This document shows, in pieces, positions 50,041 to 57,686 of a DNA stretch of 64,000 bases. Below the pieces are notes generated by a model. That model did not search any database. It saw nothing but the letters and a program-made list of their open reading frames with translations, and was not told the origin of the DNA. Position 1 is the stretch's first letter; every line of letters starts with the position of its first letter. Source of the stretch: GCA-2683135 sp964507445 (lineage in GTDB: Bacteria > Planctomycetota > GCA-002687715); contig CAZDQF010000010.1 in assembly GCA_964507445.1 (NCBI GenBank), forward strand, positions 113,237 through 177,236, given 5' to 3'. The position numbers and the translations under genes are program-made.

Positions 50041-50325
50041 TCAACCGGTGTAGGGGACCAGGGCCATGTAGCGCGCGCGCTTGATGGCCTGCTTGATGCG
50101 CTGCTGTGCCCGCGGCCCCGCCTGGGCCCGCTTACGGGAGTAGATCTTCCCCTGAGAGGTGATCAGCTTCTGCAGCAGCTCCACGTTCTTGTAGTCGATG
50201 ACCAGCACGGCGTCGCGGTTCTCCCGCCTGCCCTGCGTCCAACGACACTGCACACGCTCCGCGAACTTCTTGAACTTGTTCTTACGCTTGCGCTTTTCCT
50301 TCAGCTTCCTGCTTGAGAGGGCCAT
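50041..50325 (-). CDS. rpsR: 30S ribosomal protein S18
   Basis: 94 aa. Very basic N-terminus (SSRKLKEKRKRKNKFKK), then VLVIDYKNVELLQKLITSQGKIYSRKRAQAG, RAQQRIKQAIKRARYMALVPYT: the canonical S18 core. Directly follows rpsF (15 bp) and precedes rplI. Confidence 0.98.
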   Translation of the reverse strand: MALSSRKLKEKRKRKNKFKKFAERVQCRWTQGRRENRDAVLVIDYKNVELLQKLITSQGKIYSRKRAQAGPRAQQRIKQAIKRARYMALVPYTG

Positions 50326-50340
50326 GTTCGTTCTCCGTGG

Positions 50341-50889
50341 TCAGCTCGGGTTCTCGTCGTCGCCTTCGGGTGCGGGGTCCGGGTCAGCAGGGGGCGCTGA
50401 TTCCGGTTCCGGTGCAGCCGGCGCCTCGGGGGCCGCAGCCGGCGCCTCGGGAGCCGCAGCCGGCGCCTCGGGAGCCGCAGCTCGAGCGGGAGCAGCACCG
50501 CCGCCACCGCCGGACTCATGACGTTCTCCCCCGTCTTCCCGGCGCGCGCGCACGGGCTCCATTTCGAACGCGGTCTTGAACTCCGGGTACTCCTCCTGGT
50601 GCCGCACGAACAGGGCGCGCAGGATGTCCTCGAGGATGCTGATCTCCCGGTTCATGGACTGGATGGTGTCCCCGTCAGCCTCGAAGTGAGACAGCACGTA
50701 GGTGCCGCGCTTCTGCTTCTTGATGGGGTAGGCGAGACGTCGCTCGTCCCACACGTCCACGCGCACGGGCTTGGCTCCGTGCTTCTCGAAAAACTCGTTC
50801 ACGCGAGCGACGCTCGCGCCAGCCTCGGCAGAAACCAGGCTGTTGTTCATGAGGAACATGCCCTCGTACTTATTCAGTGTCTCGGCCAC
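50341..50889 (-). CDS. rpsF: 30S ribosomal protein S6 from internal start
   Basis: Alternative product of the same frame: 182 aa starting at GTG 50889 (VAETLNKYEGMFLM), which is where S6 proteins usually begin. GGAG lies 8 nt upstream (50898-50901). Since every ribosome needs free S6, internal initiation is likely even if the Pth-S6 read-through is also made. Low-complexity tail from about residue 110 (APEAPAA repeats). Confidence 0.75.
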   Translation of the reverse strand: MAETLNKYEGMFLMNNSLVSAEAGASVARVNEFFEKHGAKPVRVDVWDERRLAYPIKKQKRGTYVLSHFEADGDTIQSMNREISILEDILRALFVRHQEEYPEFKTAFEMEPVRARREDGGERHESGGGGGAAPARAAAPEAPAAAPEAPAAAPEAPAAPEPESAPPADPDPAPEGDDENPS

Positions 50890-51555
50890 TTGGGTGTCTC
50901 CACGGGCGACCTGCCGTCCACGTCTCGCGGCCACCTCGTCCGTCGCGACGCGCGCCGCGGAGTCCGGATCTGGCGTCCTCCGAATGGTGACACCCGCCGG
51001 AGGAGAGACGTGATTCAGTTGTTGTTGGAGGCTCTGGTCATCCTGGCCTCCCAGGAATCCCAGCACCCCCCGGGCAGCGCGCGCGAACGCCTCCGCCACG
51101 ACGGGCACCTCCTCGTCGGTGAACGACCCGAGCACATGCTCGCGCCAGACCGACGACGGGACGCCGCCGATCCCCACCCGCAGGCGGGGGAACGACTCCG
51201 TCCCCAGCACCCGGATCAGCGACCGGAGACCGTTATGGCCTCCTGCCGATCCCCGGGATCGGTATCTCAGGACCCCGGGTTCGAGGGCCAGGTCGTCAAC
51301 GACGACCAGGATCGCCCCCGGGCTCACCGTCACCCCGGCCAGATGCTGTGCCAGCGCCTCGCCGGATCGATTCACATACGCCTGAGGCTTGACCAGCCGG
51401 AAGTTGCCGGCGTCCGTCTCACCTCGGGCCACCTGGACAGGCCCCGAGGGCTCGAACGACAGCCCGAGCTCCTCAGCCACCTGGTCCAACACCAGGAACC
51501 CGACGTTGTGCCGGGTGCCCGCGTACTCAGGACCGGGGTTGCCGATCCCGACCAC
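50341..51555 (-). CDS. pth-rpsF: Peptidyl-tRNA hydrolase fused in frame to ribosomal protein S6
   Basis: One open frame of 404 codons with no stop between two normally separate genes. Residues 1-180 are Pth, which releases peptides from peptidyl-tRNA: VGIGNPGPEYAGTRHNVGF (Asn and catalytic His), VVVDDLALEPG, GSAGGHNGLRSLI. Residues 181-222 are a linker with no recognisable domain. Residues 223-330 are S6: LNKYEGMFLMNNSLV, DVWDERRLAYPIKKQKRGTYVLSHFEA, LEDILRALFVRHQ. The rest is a Pro/Ala/Glu tail. The Pth GTG start (51555) is 16 bp after rplY. S6 can also start internally at GTG 50889. Confidence 0.85.
   Translation of the reverse strand: MVGIGNPGPEYAGTRHNVGFLVLDQVAEELGLSFEPSGPVQVARGETDAGNFRLVKPQAYVNRSGEALAQHLAGVTVSPGAILVVVDDLALEPGVLRYRSRGSAGGHNGLRSLIRVLGTESFPRLRVGIGGVPSSVWREHVLGSFTDEEVPVVAEAFARAARGVLGFLGGQDDQSLQQQLNHVSPPAGVTIRRTPDPDSAARVATDEVAARRGRQVARGDTQVAETLNKYEGMFLMNNSLVSAEAGASVARVNEFFEKHGAKPVRVDVWDERRLAYPIKKQKRGTYVLSHFEADGDTIQSMNREISILEDILRALFVRHQEEYPEFKTAFEMEPVRARREDGGERHESGGGGGAAPARAAAPEAPAAAPEAPAAAPEAPAAPEPESAPPADPDPAPEGDDENPS
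50414..50476 (-). repeat. Three 21-bp tandem repeats in the rpsF tail
   Basis: Three 21-bp units starting at 50414, 50435 and 50456, nearly identical, encoding APEAPAA. Same low-complexity style as the rpsB tail but a different unit length. Confidence 0.9.
50898..50901 (-). promoter_or_regulatory. Internal Shine-Dalgarno GGAG for rpsF
   Basis: GGAG on the minus strand, 8 nt before the GTG at 50889, inside the pth reading frame. It decides between S6 as part of a fusion only and S6 made separately. Confidence 0.55.
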
Positions 51556-51571
51556 GATTCTCTCGTTCGTA

Positions 51572-52207
51572 TCAGCCGTCGGAGCCCTCGTCCGGCTTCC
51601 GCTCGGTGATCACCTCCGGCTCCGCGCCGGTGTCTTCTTCGCCTTCCTCCTCGTCGGTCCCACCGCCGTGCTTGAAGTGGAATGACACGACCGTCGTCTC
51701 CGGCGCGTCCAGGAGCTCGGCGCCTTCGGGCAGCGGGATCTCCTTGGCCTCGATGCGGTCGCCGACGTTCAGGTCACCGATGTTCAACTCGATCTGGCGC
51801 GGGATCTCCCGCGGCACGCAGTTGATACGCACCTCACGAGCCACCAGATCCACCACCGCGCCCGCCATCTGCTCGGGCATACCAACGAACTCCAAGGCGA
51901 CGTTTACCGCCACCGGCTTGGTGTCGTCCACGCGCCAGAAGTCGGCGTGCAGAAGCGTGCTTCCGAGGGCGTCGTACTGGACGTCCTTGAGCAGGCAAAC
52001 CTGGGTCTGGTCACCGAACTGCAGCTCGAACATGCGGCTACCGCGCTCGAACTCCATCTGGAACAAGTGGGTGTCCACGGTGAAATTGGAGGCAGGGCGA
52101 TCCATGCCGTACAGGTTGACCGGCAGGCGCCCGGCGCGGCGGAGGCGACGGGCGTTGGCCGACCCGAGGGCTTCGCGCGTCTCGATGGGCACGTTGACGA
52201 TCTTCAT
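51572..52207 (-). CDS. rplY: 50S ribosomal protein L25 (Ctc/TL5 type)
   Basis: 211 aa, the long Ctc form. 5S-rRNA-binding N-domain (ETREALGSANARRLRRAGRLPVNLYG), then the TL5 C-domain (VAVNVALEFVGMPEQMAGA, REVRINCVPREIPRQIELNIGDLNVGD). Acidic C-terminal tail (TDEEEGEEDTGAEPE). It starts inside the glmU stop (ATGA overlap) and precedes pth. Confidence 0.96.
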   Translation of the reverse strand: MKIVNVPIETREALGSANARRLRRAGRLPVNLYGMDRPASNFTVDTHLFQMEFERGSRMFELQFGDQTQVCLLKDVQYDALGSTLLHADFWRVDDTKPVAVNVALEFVGMPEQMAGAVVDLVAREVRINCVPREIPRQIELNIGDLNVGDRIEAKEIPLPEGAELLDAPETTVVSFHFKHGGGTDEEEGEEDTGAEPEVITERKPDEGSDG

Positions 52208-53520
52208 GACTTTCTCCCGGTCCGGCCTCGCCGGCCCTTGTTGCTCTTCCTGTCGGTCGCCGACCCGCGGAGCGGCCTCGCCGGCACACCCACGACGGTC
52301 TCACCGGGCTCCACGTCCCGGCCAGCCGGCACCACCGTCCCGGCCCCGGTCCGACTCCCGCGACCCACCTTCACGGGCGCCACCAGGACCGTCCCCGATC
52401 CCAGGTGAGCGCCGTCCTCCACCACGGTGGAGTTGTGGTCGCGGCCGTCCCAATTGGCCGTGATGGTCCCCGCTCCCACATTGGCAAAGGGCCCGATCTC
52501 AGCGTCGCCGAGATAGGCCAGATGCTGCGCCTTCACCCCCTCCGCCAGGTTGCTCGCCTTGACCTCGACGAAGGCGCCCACGGAGGCACCTTCCCCAAGA
52601 ACGGTCCCGGAACGGAGGTGGGCAAAGGGGCCCACGGAGCAGCGGGGGGCGATGCTAACACCCGTCCGAATCACCGTAAAGGGGTGGATAACGCTTCCCG
52701 ATCCGACGCAAACTCCTGCCTCGATATAAGTTAGGTCCGGGCTCAGCACGTCGACGCCAGCATCCTGGAGTCCTTTGAGGATGCGCTCCCGCATCAGGCG
52801 GCGCACCGTATCCAGCTCTGCTGGGTCGTTCAGCCCGCGAGCCTCCTCGGGGTCATCCAGGGGCACCGCCGCGACCCGGTCAGCGAGGGCGACCAGATCC
52901 GTAAGGTAGTACTCCTTCTGAGCGTTACGGTTGTTGACCCGAGGCAGGAGCCGCCTCAGGGCCTGACGCTCCACCACGTACTGCCCGGCGTTGATCTCGT
53001 TGATCGCCCGCTGATCGGGGGTGGCGTCTCGCTCTTCCACCACCTCCAGGAACCGGCCTCGACCGTCCCGGACGATGCGCCCCAGACCCGTCGGGTCCTC
53101 CAGGCATGCGGAGATCACGGTGACCTGGGCACGGGCTCGGCGATGACGCTGGAGGGTGCGGCGCAGGGAGGAGGCGGTCACCAGGGGACCGTCCCCGTTG
53201 AGGATCATGACGTCTCCGGCGCCGGTGCGGGGCAACGCCTTGAGGGCGTGCTTGACCGCGTGGGCGGTCCCCAGGGGCTTGGGCTGCCGGACGAAATCCA
53301 GGCCTTTCTCATTGGAAAGAGCCTGCTTCAGTTCCTTCATGCGACGGCCGCCCACCAGGATGATGTTGGTCGGCCTGAGCTCCCGCGCGGCGGCGATGAC
53401 GTGCCCCACCACCGGGCGCCCCAGCAGATCCCGCAGGACCTTGGGGGTCTCGCTGCGCATGCGCTTGCCCTCACCCGCCGCGAGGATCACGACGTCGAGC
53501 TTGCGACCTGATCTGGCCAT
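52204..53520 (-). CDS. glmU: Bifunctional GlmU uridylyltransferase/acetyltransferase
   Basis: 438 aa, slightly short of 456. Makes UDP-GlcNAc for peptidoglycan and lipid A. N-domain: VVILAAGEGKRMRSETPKVL, ILNGDGPLV, NEINAGQYVV. C-domain beta-helix: SNLAEGVKAQHLAYLGDAEIG, GAGTITANWDG (usually NYDG), LGSGTVLVAPV. The C-terminus is short and basic (NKGRRGRTGRKS). First gene of the long minus-strand run; its product feeds lpxA further down. Confidence 0.96.
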   Translation of the reverse strand: MARSGRKLDVVILAAGEGKRMRSETPKVLRDLLGRPVVGHVIAAARELRPTNIILVGGRRMKELKQALSNEKGLDFVRQPKPLGTAHAVKHALKALPRTGAGDVMILNGDGPLVTASSLRRTLQRHRRARAQVTVISACLEDPTGLGRIVRDGRGRFLEVVEERDATPDQRAINEINAGQYVVERQALRRLLPRVNNRNAQKEYYLTDLVALADRVAAVPLDDPEEARGLNDPAELDTVRRLMRERILKGLQDAGVDVLSPDLTYIEAGVCVGSGSVIHPFTVIRTGVSIAPRCSVGPFAHLRSGTVLGEGASVGAFVEVKASNLAEGVKAQHLAYLGDAEIGPFANVGAGTITANWDGRDHNSTVVEDGAHLGSGTVLVAPVKVGRGSRTGAGTVVPAGRDVEPGETVVGVPARPLRGSATDRKSNKGRRGRTGRKS

Positions 53521-53530
53521 GGGTCCCCCC

Positions 53531-53567
53531 CCGGAAACGAAACGGGCCCGGAACGCACGTCCGGGCC
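53531..53567 (-). terminator. Intrinsic terminator of tRNA-Gln (CTG)
   Basis: 8-bp stem GGCCCGGA with TCCGGGCC (53545-53552 and 53560-53567), 7-nt loop, then CGTTTCGTTT on the minus strand. It lies between tRNA-Gln and glmU, so it would partly insulate glmU from the tRNA promoter. Confidence 0.65.
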
Positions 53568-53575
53568 TCGGTCAA

Positions 53576-53646
53576 CTACCCCGCTAGGACTCGAACCTAG
53601 AACGAGAGGACCAGAACCTCTTGTGTTGCCATTACACCACGGGGTA
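53576..53646 (-). tRNA. tRNA-Gln (anticodon CTG)
   Basis: 71 nt. Acceptor TACCCCG with CGGGGTA and discriminator G, D arm GTG-TAATGGCAA-CAC, anticodon arm AGAGG-TTCTGGT-CCTCT, T arm CTAGG-TTCGAGT-CCTAG. No encoded CCA. Confidence 0.96.
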
Positions 53647-53813
53647 AATCTCGGAAACGGGATATCTGGCCCCGCACTCCGGTCGGGAGGATGGTAGCGA
53701 CGGCCGGGTTCCCATCAAGCACACGGCACCACGCTGCGCTCCGGGAGACCGCCCGACTTCAGTCTAATCTGTTCCGATAACATGATTTAGGTCAGGGTTT
53801 CAGCCAATTGAGC

Positions 53814-53842
53814 TTAATCGAGGCGTCGATTCACGCTATCCT
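53814..53842 (+). promoter_or_regulatory. Putative promoter of the di-haem cytochrome operon
   Basis: TTAATC, 17-bp spacer, TATCCT, inside the most AT-rich stretch nearby (about 53755-53870). The operon start codon with its own AAGGA is 32 bp downstream, so this transcript has a leader, unlike many solitary genes here. Confidence 0.4.
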
Positions 53843-53873
53843 CGCCCCATACATCTGAAGGACGAGCGAGAAG

Positions 53874-55100
53874 ATGCAGAAACTCACAACGATCGCGGTC
53901 ATGGCGCTGGCGCTGGCGGGGTGCAGCGATGGCGGGGGGGTCCCCTCCGGCGAGAGTCAACTGGGCGGGCCGATCCCCGGGCTGCCGCCAGCCACCCTGG
54001 CGGCCTTCGAGCGCGGTCGTGAGCTCATGGAGCACAACTTCACGCCGGCGGAAGGCCTGGGGCCCTACTACAACGCCACCTCCTGCGCGGCGTGCCACGA
54101 GAGCCCGGTGACGGGCGGCTCCGCGCCTCTGTACCGCAACTTCTATCTGGCGGCCCAGGGCTTCGCGCCGTTCCAGGGACCGGTCAACACCGCCCCGGCG
54201 ATCCCGAGCATCGTCCTCCCCAACTTCCGCTCACCGCCGTTCGACCAGGCGCGCCCCACCATCCCCGAGACCAGCATCTTCTTCCCGGTGGAGACGGCGC
54301 AGCGCAACGGCCCGCCCCTGTTCGGCATCGGCCTGTTCGAGTTCGTCGTGGACGACACGATCCTCCAATACGCCGACCCGGACGACTCGGACGGCGACGG
54401 CATCAGCGGCCGCACCAACCGGGACACCAACTTCAACATCGGTCGCGTGGGCTACAAGTGCCAGGCCAACAACATCGAGGTGTTCATCCGCGGCGCGGTG
54501 CAGAACCAGATGGGCATGACCACGGACCCGGTGGCGGGCAACGCCGCCGTGGTGAGCCTCTCCACCCGGTTCCTACCCCAGGTGGCGGGCGGCCAGACCT
54601 CCCCCACCAGCGACAGCGACGCGGTCCCGGACCCGGAGATCTCGGTCAGCGACTTCGCCGACATCATCGCGTTCAACAAGTTCCTCAAGCAGCCCGATCG
54701 GCTACCGGACACCCCGCAGACCATGATGGGCGAGGCTCTGTTCGACTCCATCGGCTGCACCAAGTGCCATCGGCCGACCCTGCCCAGTTCCATCGGCGAC
54801 CTGCACGCGTACACGGACCTGCTGATCCATGACATGGGCCCGGCCCTGGCGGACAACATCTCCATGGGCATGCCCCAGCCTGCCGTGTTCCCCGGCAGCG
54901 GCGGCACCGGCAGCGAGTTTCGGACCCAGCCACTCTGGGGAGTCCGCATGCACGCGCCGTATCTGCATGACGGCCGGGCCGACACCCTGGAGCAGGCCGT
55001 GCTGGCCCACGGCGGCGAGGGAGTGGAATCCCGCGACGCCTACGCCGCCCTGACCCAAGCCGAGAGGGACGCCATCATCGCGTTCCTGGAGATCCTGTGA
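53874..55100 (+). CDS. Di-haem thiol-oxidoreductase-like cytochrome, lipoprotein
   Basis: 408 aa. The signal peptide ends in a lipobox (ALALAGCSDGG). Two haem c motifs: CAACHESP near residue 70 and CTKCHRPTLP near 300. PLFGIGLFEFVVDDTIL, DSDGDGISGRTNRD and LWGVRMHAPYLHDGRADTL match the DHOR family (PF06537-like, MauG/peroxidase-related fold). AAGGA about 10 nt upstream supports the ATG. It is the first gene of a three-gene run. Substrate unknown; such genes commonly accompany imelysin or metal-handling lipoproteins, none of which is seen here. Confidence 0.88.
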   Translation: MQKLTTIAVMALALAGCSDGGGVPSGESQLGGPIPGLPPATLAAFERGRELMEHNFTPAEGLGPYYNATSCAACHESPVTGGSAPLYRNFYLAAQGFAPFQGPVNTAPAIPSIVLPNFRSPPFDQARPTIPETSIFFPVETAQRNGPPLFGIGLFEFVVDDTILQYADPDDSDGDGISGRTNRDTNFNIGRVGYKCQANNIEVFIRGAVQNQMGMTTDPVAGNAAVVSLSTRFLPQVAGGQTSPTSDSDAVPDPEISVSDFADIIAFNKFLKQPDRLPDTPQTMMGEALFDSIGCTKCHRPTLPSSIGDLHAYTDLLIHDMGPALADNISMGMPQPAVFPGSGGTGSEFRTQPLWGVRMHAPYLHDGRADTLEQAVLAHGGEGVESRDAYAALTQAERDAIIAFLEIL

Positions 55101-56269
55101 TGCGCAATCGCACCGTAGCCATCGCCAGCGTGATGATCGTCGCTGGCGTCGTCGGCATCTTCGCCGGTAACACCAAGGCCGAGTTCGTTGACGACAACAC
55201 CCCGGTCCCCCCCGTGGGCACCGAAGGCGGCCCCGCGTTCGAGCTCTCCGCAGGCGAGCTGGCCACGTGGGTCAGCGGTCGCCGCATCTTCGACCGGGAC
55301 TTCCACAGCGAGAACGGCCTCGGCCTCCCCGATTTCAACGGCGACTCCTGCCGCGGCTGCCACAACCGGCCGGAAATCGGCGGCGCCGGCGGCCTCGACG
55401 TGAACGTGTCCCGCTTCGGCCAGGACAACGGCGGCGCCGGCCCCTTCGTCGCCCCCCCCGAGGGCCAGTTGAACCACCGGTTCCGCCGCCCCGACACACC
55501 GGGGCGAGAGGACCCGTCTCCGGCGGCGGACGTCTTCGAACAACGACAGGCCCCGTCCGTCTTCGGCCTCGGCCTCATCCAGCTGGTTCCGGAAAGCGAG
55601 ATCCTCGCCAACGAGGACCCCAACGACCTCAACGGCGACGGGATCTTCGGCTACGCCCGGTTCGTGGACATCAACGGGACCATGGAGCTGGGGCGCTTCG
55701 GCTGGAAGTGCGGCGTCCCGAACCTGACCGACTTCTCCAACGACGCCTTGACCCAAGAGCTCGGGATCACGATCCCCGACAACTCACGAGGGTTCGGCTC
55801 GACCTCGGACAACGACCCCATCGCGGACCCTGAGATCACGGCGTCGGAGATCTCGGATCTGACCTTCTACATGTCCAATCTGGCGGCGCCTCCGCGCACC
55901 GGATCCACCAGCCCCCTGGTGAGCAACGGCGAGGTCATCTTCCAGCAGCTCGGCTGCGCCACGTGCCACGTGCCGACGTTGAACAGCTCGGTGGGGCCCA
56001 TCTCTCCGTACTCCAACTTCCTGCTGCACAACGTAGCCCCTCCCGGGTTCCGTGGCATGGTGGAGCCGAACGCTCCCGCGGGTTACTACCGCACGCCGCC
56101 CCTCTGGGGCATCAGCAAGACCGCTCCCTACATGCATGACGGCTCCGCCGCCAGCATCTACGACGCCATCGCCGCGCACGCCGGCGAGGCCGCAGGGGTG
56201 ACGGCCGCCTTCAACGCTCTCTCCGCTGGCGACCTGGACGCCCTGCTGGCGTTCCTCAACGACCTGTAG
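55100..56269 (+). CDS. Di-haem thiol-oxidoreductase-like cytochrome, paralogue
   Basis: 389 aa. Signal peptide (TVAIASVMIVAGVVGIFAGNTKA) without lipobox. Haem motifs CRGCHNRPEIGGAGG and CATCHVPTLNSS; SVFGLGLIQLVPES, DLNGDGIFGYARF and PPLWGISKTAPYMHDGSA align with the preceding gene, so the two arose by duplication. The ATG overlaps the previous stop by one base (TGATG). One is lipid-anchored and the other soluble, suggesting a relay. Confidence 0.88.
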   Translation: MRNRTVAIASVMIVAGVVGIFAGNTKAEFVDDNTPVPPVGTEGGPAFELSAGELATWVSGRRIFDRDFHSENGLGLPDFNGDSCRGCHNRPEIGGAGGLDVNVSRFGQDNGGAGPFVAPPEGQLNHRFRRPDTPGREDPSPAADVFEQRQAPSVFGLGLIQLVPESEILANEDPNDLNGDGIFGYARFVDINGTMELGRFGWKCGVPNLTDFSNDALTQELGITIPDNSRGFGSTSDNDPIADPEITASEISDLTFYMSNLAAPPRTGSTSPLVSNGEVIFQQLGCATCHVPTLNSSVGPISPYSNFLLHNVAPPGFRGMVEPNAPAGYYRTPPLWGISKTAPYMHDGSAASIYDAIAAHAGEAAGVTAAFNALSAGDLDALLAFLNDL

Positions 56270-57564
56270 TGAGAGTCGGCTGTCCGCTGATCGTCGTCCT
56301 CCTCGTCCTCGGGTCATCCGGGTGCGGCGGGGACGACGCCCCGCGCCCCCCCCAGGAAGACGGCGCCGAATCCCCGTCCCTCAAACCCGCCGCCAGCAAG
56401 CGGTGGCCCCCGTTCACGGTGCTCGGTCGCCGCATGGACCCGGGTGACCTGACCTGGCGGGTGGACGACGCATCCTGCCCCGTGCCCGGCCACGAGTTCC
56501 GCGACGCCGTGATCCGGGCCATGGCCCGATGGGAGGCCACGGGCGTCGCCCGCTTCGTCGAGCACCACGGACCGGGAGCACCGGACCTGGTCTTCTCATG
56601 GCACGGCAAGGACCACCCCGGCTGCCGCTTCATCGAGTGGGACGGGGGCGTGGCCCACGCCGTCGGCGACGGCCCCACCCTCGCCGCGATCCACTTCAAC
56701 ACGACGGTGGACTGGGGACGTCGCTCCCTGCACCTGACGGCCCTCCACGAGGTCGGACACATCCTCGGGCTCGGGCACAGCCCGGACAGCAGCGCCCTCA
56801 TGTACGGCGGCTACGACGACTCCCACCTGGCGTTGACGGACCAGGATCTGGCGGGGCTGCACAGCATCTACGGCGGCGGCGAGGACCGGGACACGGACCT
56901 CCACGTGATGCACGTGGACAAACGCGGGGCGCTCAGACCGGCCGCACCGGCGTTGCGGGAGGTGGCACCGGAGCCATACGCCTTCGCCGTCCTCGACGTG
57001 GACGGTGACGAAGGAGACGACGTGGTGCTCTGGCGGCGTGACCGCACCCTCGGCTCCATGATGATCTACCGCTTCATGGAAGGCCCGCGCCTCTCCTCCT
57101 CCGTCGGCCCTCTCGTCGGGGTGACCCGCCACGACCGCACCACCTACGTGCTGACGGAGCAGTCCGCCGGCCCTGTGCTTCTGGATGTGCTGGACGACGG
57201 ACGCTACTTGGCGTCTGGATTCAACGATCGAGCACTGCCCGCCGACTCCCTCGGCAAGGAAGCGCGGGTGTTCTCCAACGGCCTCGCCGACCGCGACGGG
57301 GACGGGGTTCTCGAGGACCGGCAACCGCGACCGGAGGTGGGCGACGACGGGGCGCTGATCGTCGGACGGACGGACGTGGACGGCGACGGGAAACCGGACC
57401 ACTTGTCAGCGTCAGGACCGGACTCCACCGGCGTCAGGCGGTTCCGCTGGCGGCTCAGCGCGACCGGGTCCCCCGGTCCGTCGTTCACGGCTCACGACGC
57501 CACCGTCGGAGACCTGGACGGGGACGGCAGGTGGGAGGTGGTGGTGCGCGGCCTGCGGCGCTGA
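56269..57564 (+). CDS. Matrixin-like metalloprotease lipoprotein with FG-GAP/VCBS-like repeats
   Basis: 431 aa. Signal peptide with lipobox (LLVLGSSGCGGDD). Residues 45-205 are an M10-type zinc protease: DLTWRVDD, FRDAVIRAMARWEATG, ALHEVGHILGLGH (HExxHxxGxxH), LMYGGYDDSHLALTDQDLAGLHSIYG. The C-terminal 200 residues have Asp-rich VCBS-like units (VLDVDGDEGDDVVLWRRD, GRTDVDGDGKPDHLS, VGDLDGDGRWEVVVRG). The GTG shares one base with the preceding stop, so it is part of the cytochrome operon. Its substrate is unknown. Confidence 0.87.
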   Translation: MRVGCPLIVVLLVLGSSGCGGDDAPRPPQEDGAESPSLKPAASKRWPPFTVLGRRMDPGDLTWRVDDASCPVPGHEFRDAVIRAMARWEATGVARFVEHHGPGAPDLVFSWHGKDHPGCRFIEWDGGVAHAVGDGPTLAAIHFNTTVDWGRRSLHLTALHEVGHILGLGHSPDSSALMYGGYDDSHLALTDQDLAGLHSIYGGGEDRDTDLHVMHVDKRGALRPAAPALREVAPEPYAFAVLDVDGDEGDDVVLWRRDRTLGSMMIYRFMEGPRLSSSVGPLVGVTRHDRTTYVLTEQSAGPVLLDVLDDGRYLASGFNDRALPADSLGKEARVFSNGLADRDGDGVLEDRQPRPEVGDDGALIVGRTDVDGDGKPDHLSASGPDSTGVRRFRWRLSATGSPGPSFTAHDATVGDLDGDGRWEVVVRGLRR

Positions 57565-57674
57565 CCAACCCGACCTCCTCAGATCCGCTCCGCTACGGGG
57601 CAAGACACGCCCCTCCGTCAGAAACTGGACCGACCGCTGGTTGCCGTTATTACGCTTCTTGGCCTGCTCTGGTG

Positions 57675-57680
57675 TATATT
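57675..57680 (+). promoter_or_regulatory. Putative -10 box TATATT of the CRTAC1 gene
   Basis: TATATT with an upstream TG (extended -10 look), 6 nt before the GTG at 57687. Leaderless arrangement inferred. Confidence 0.45.
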
Positions 57681-57686
57681 CTCTGC

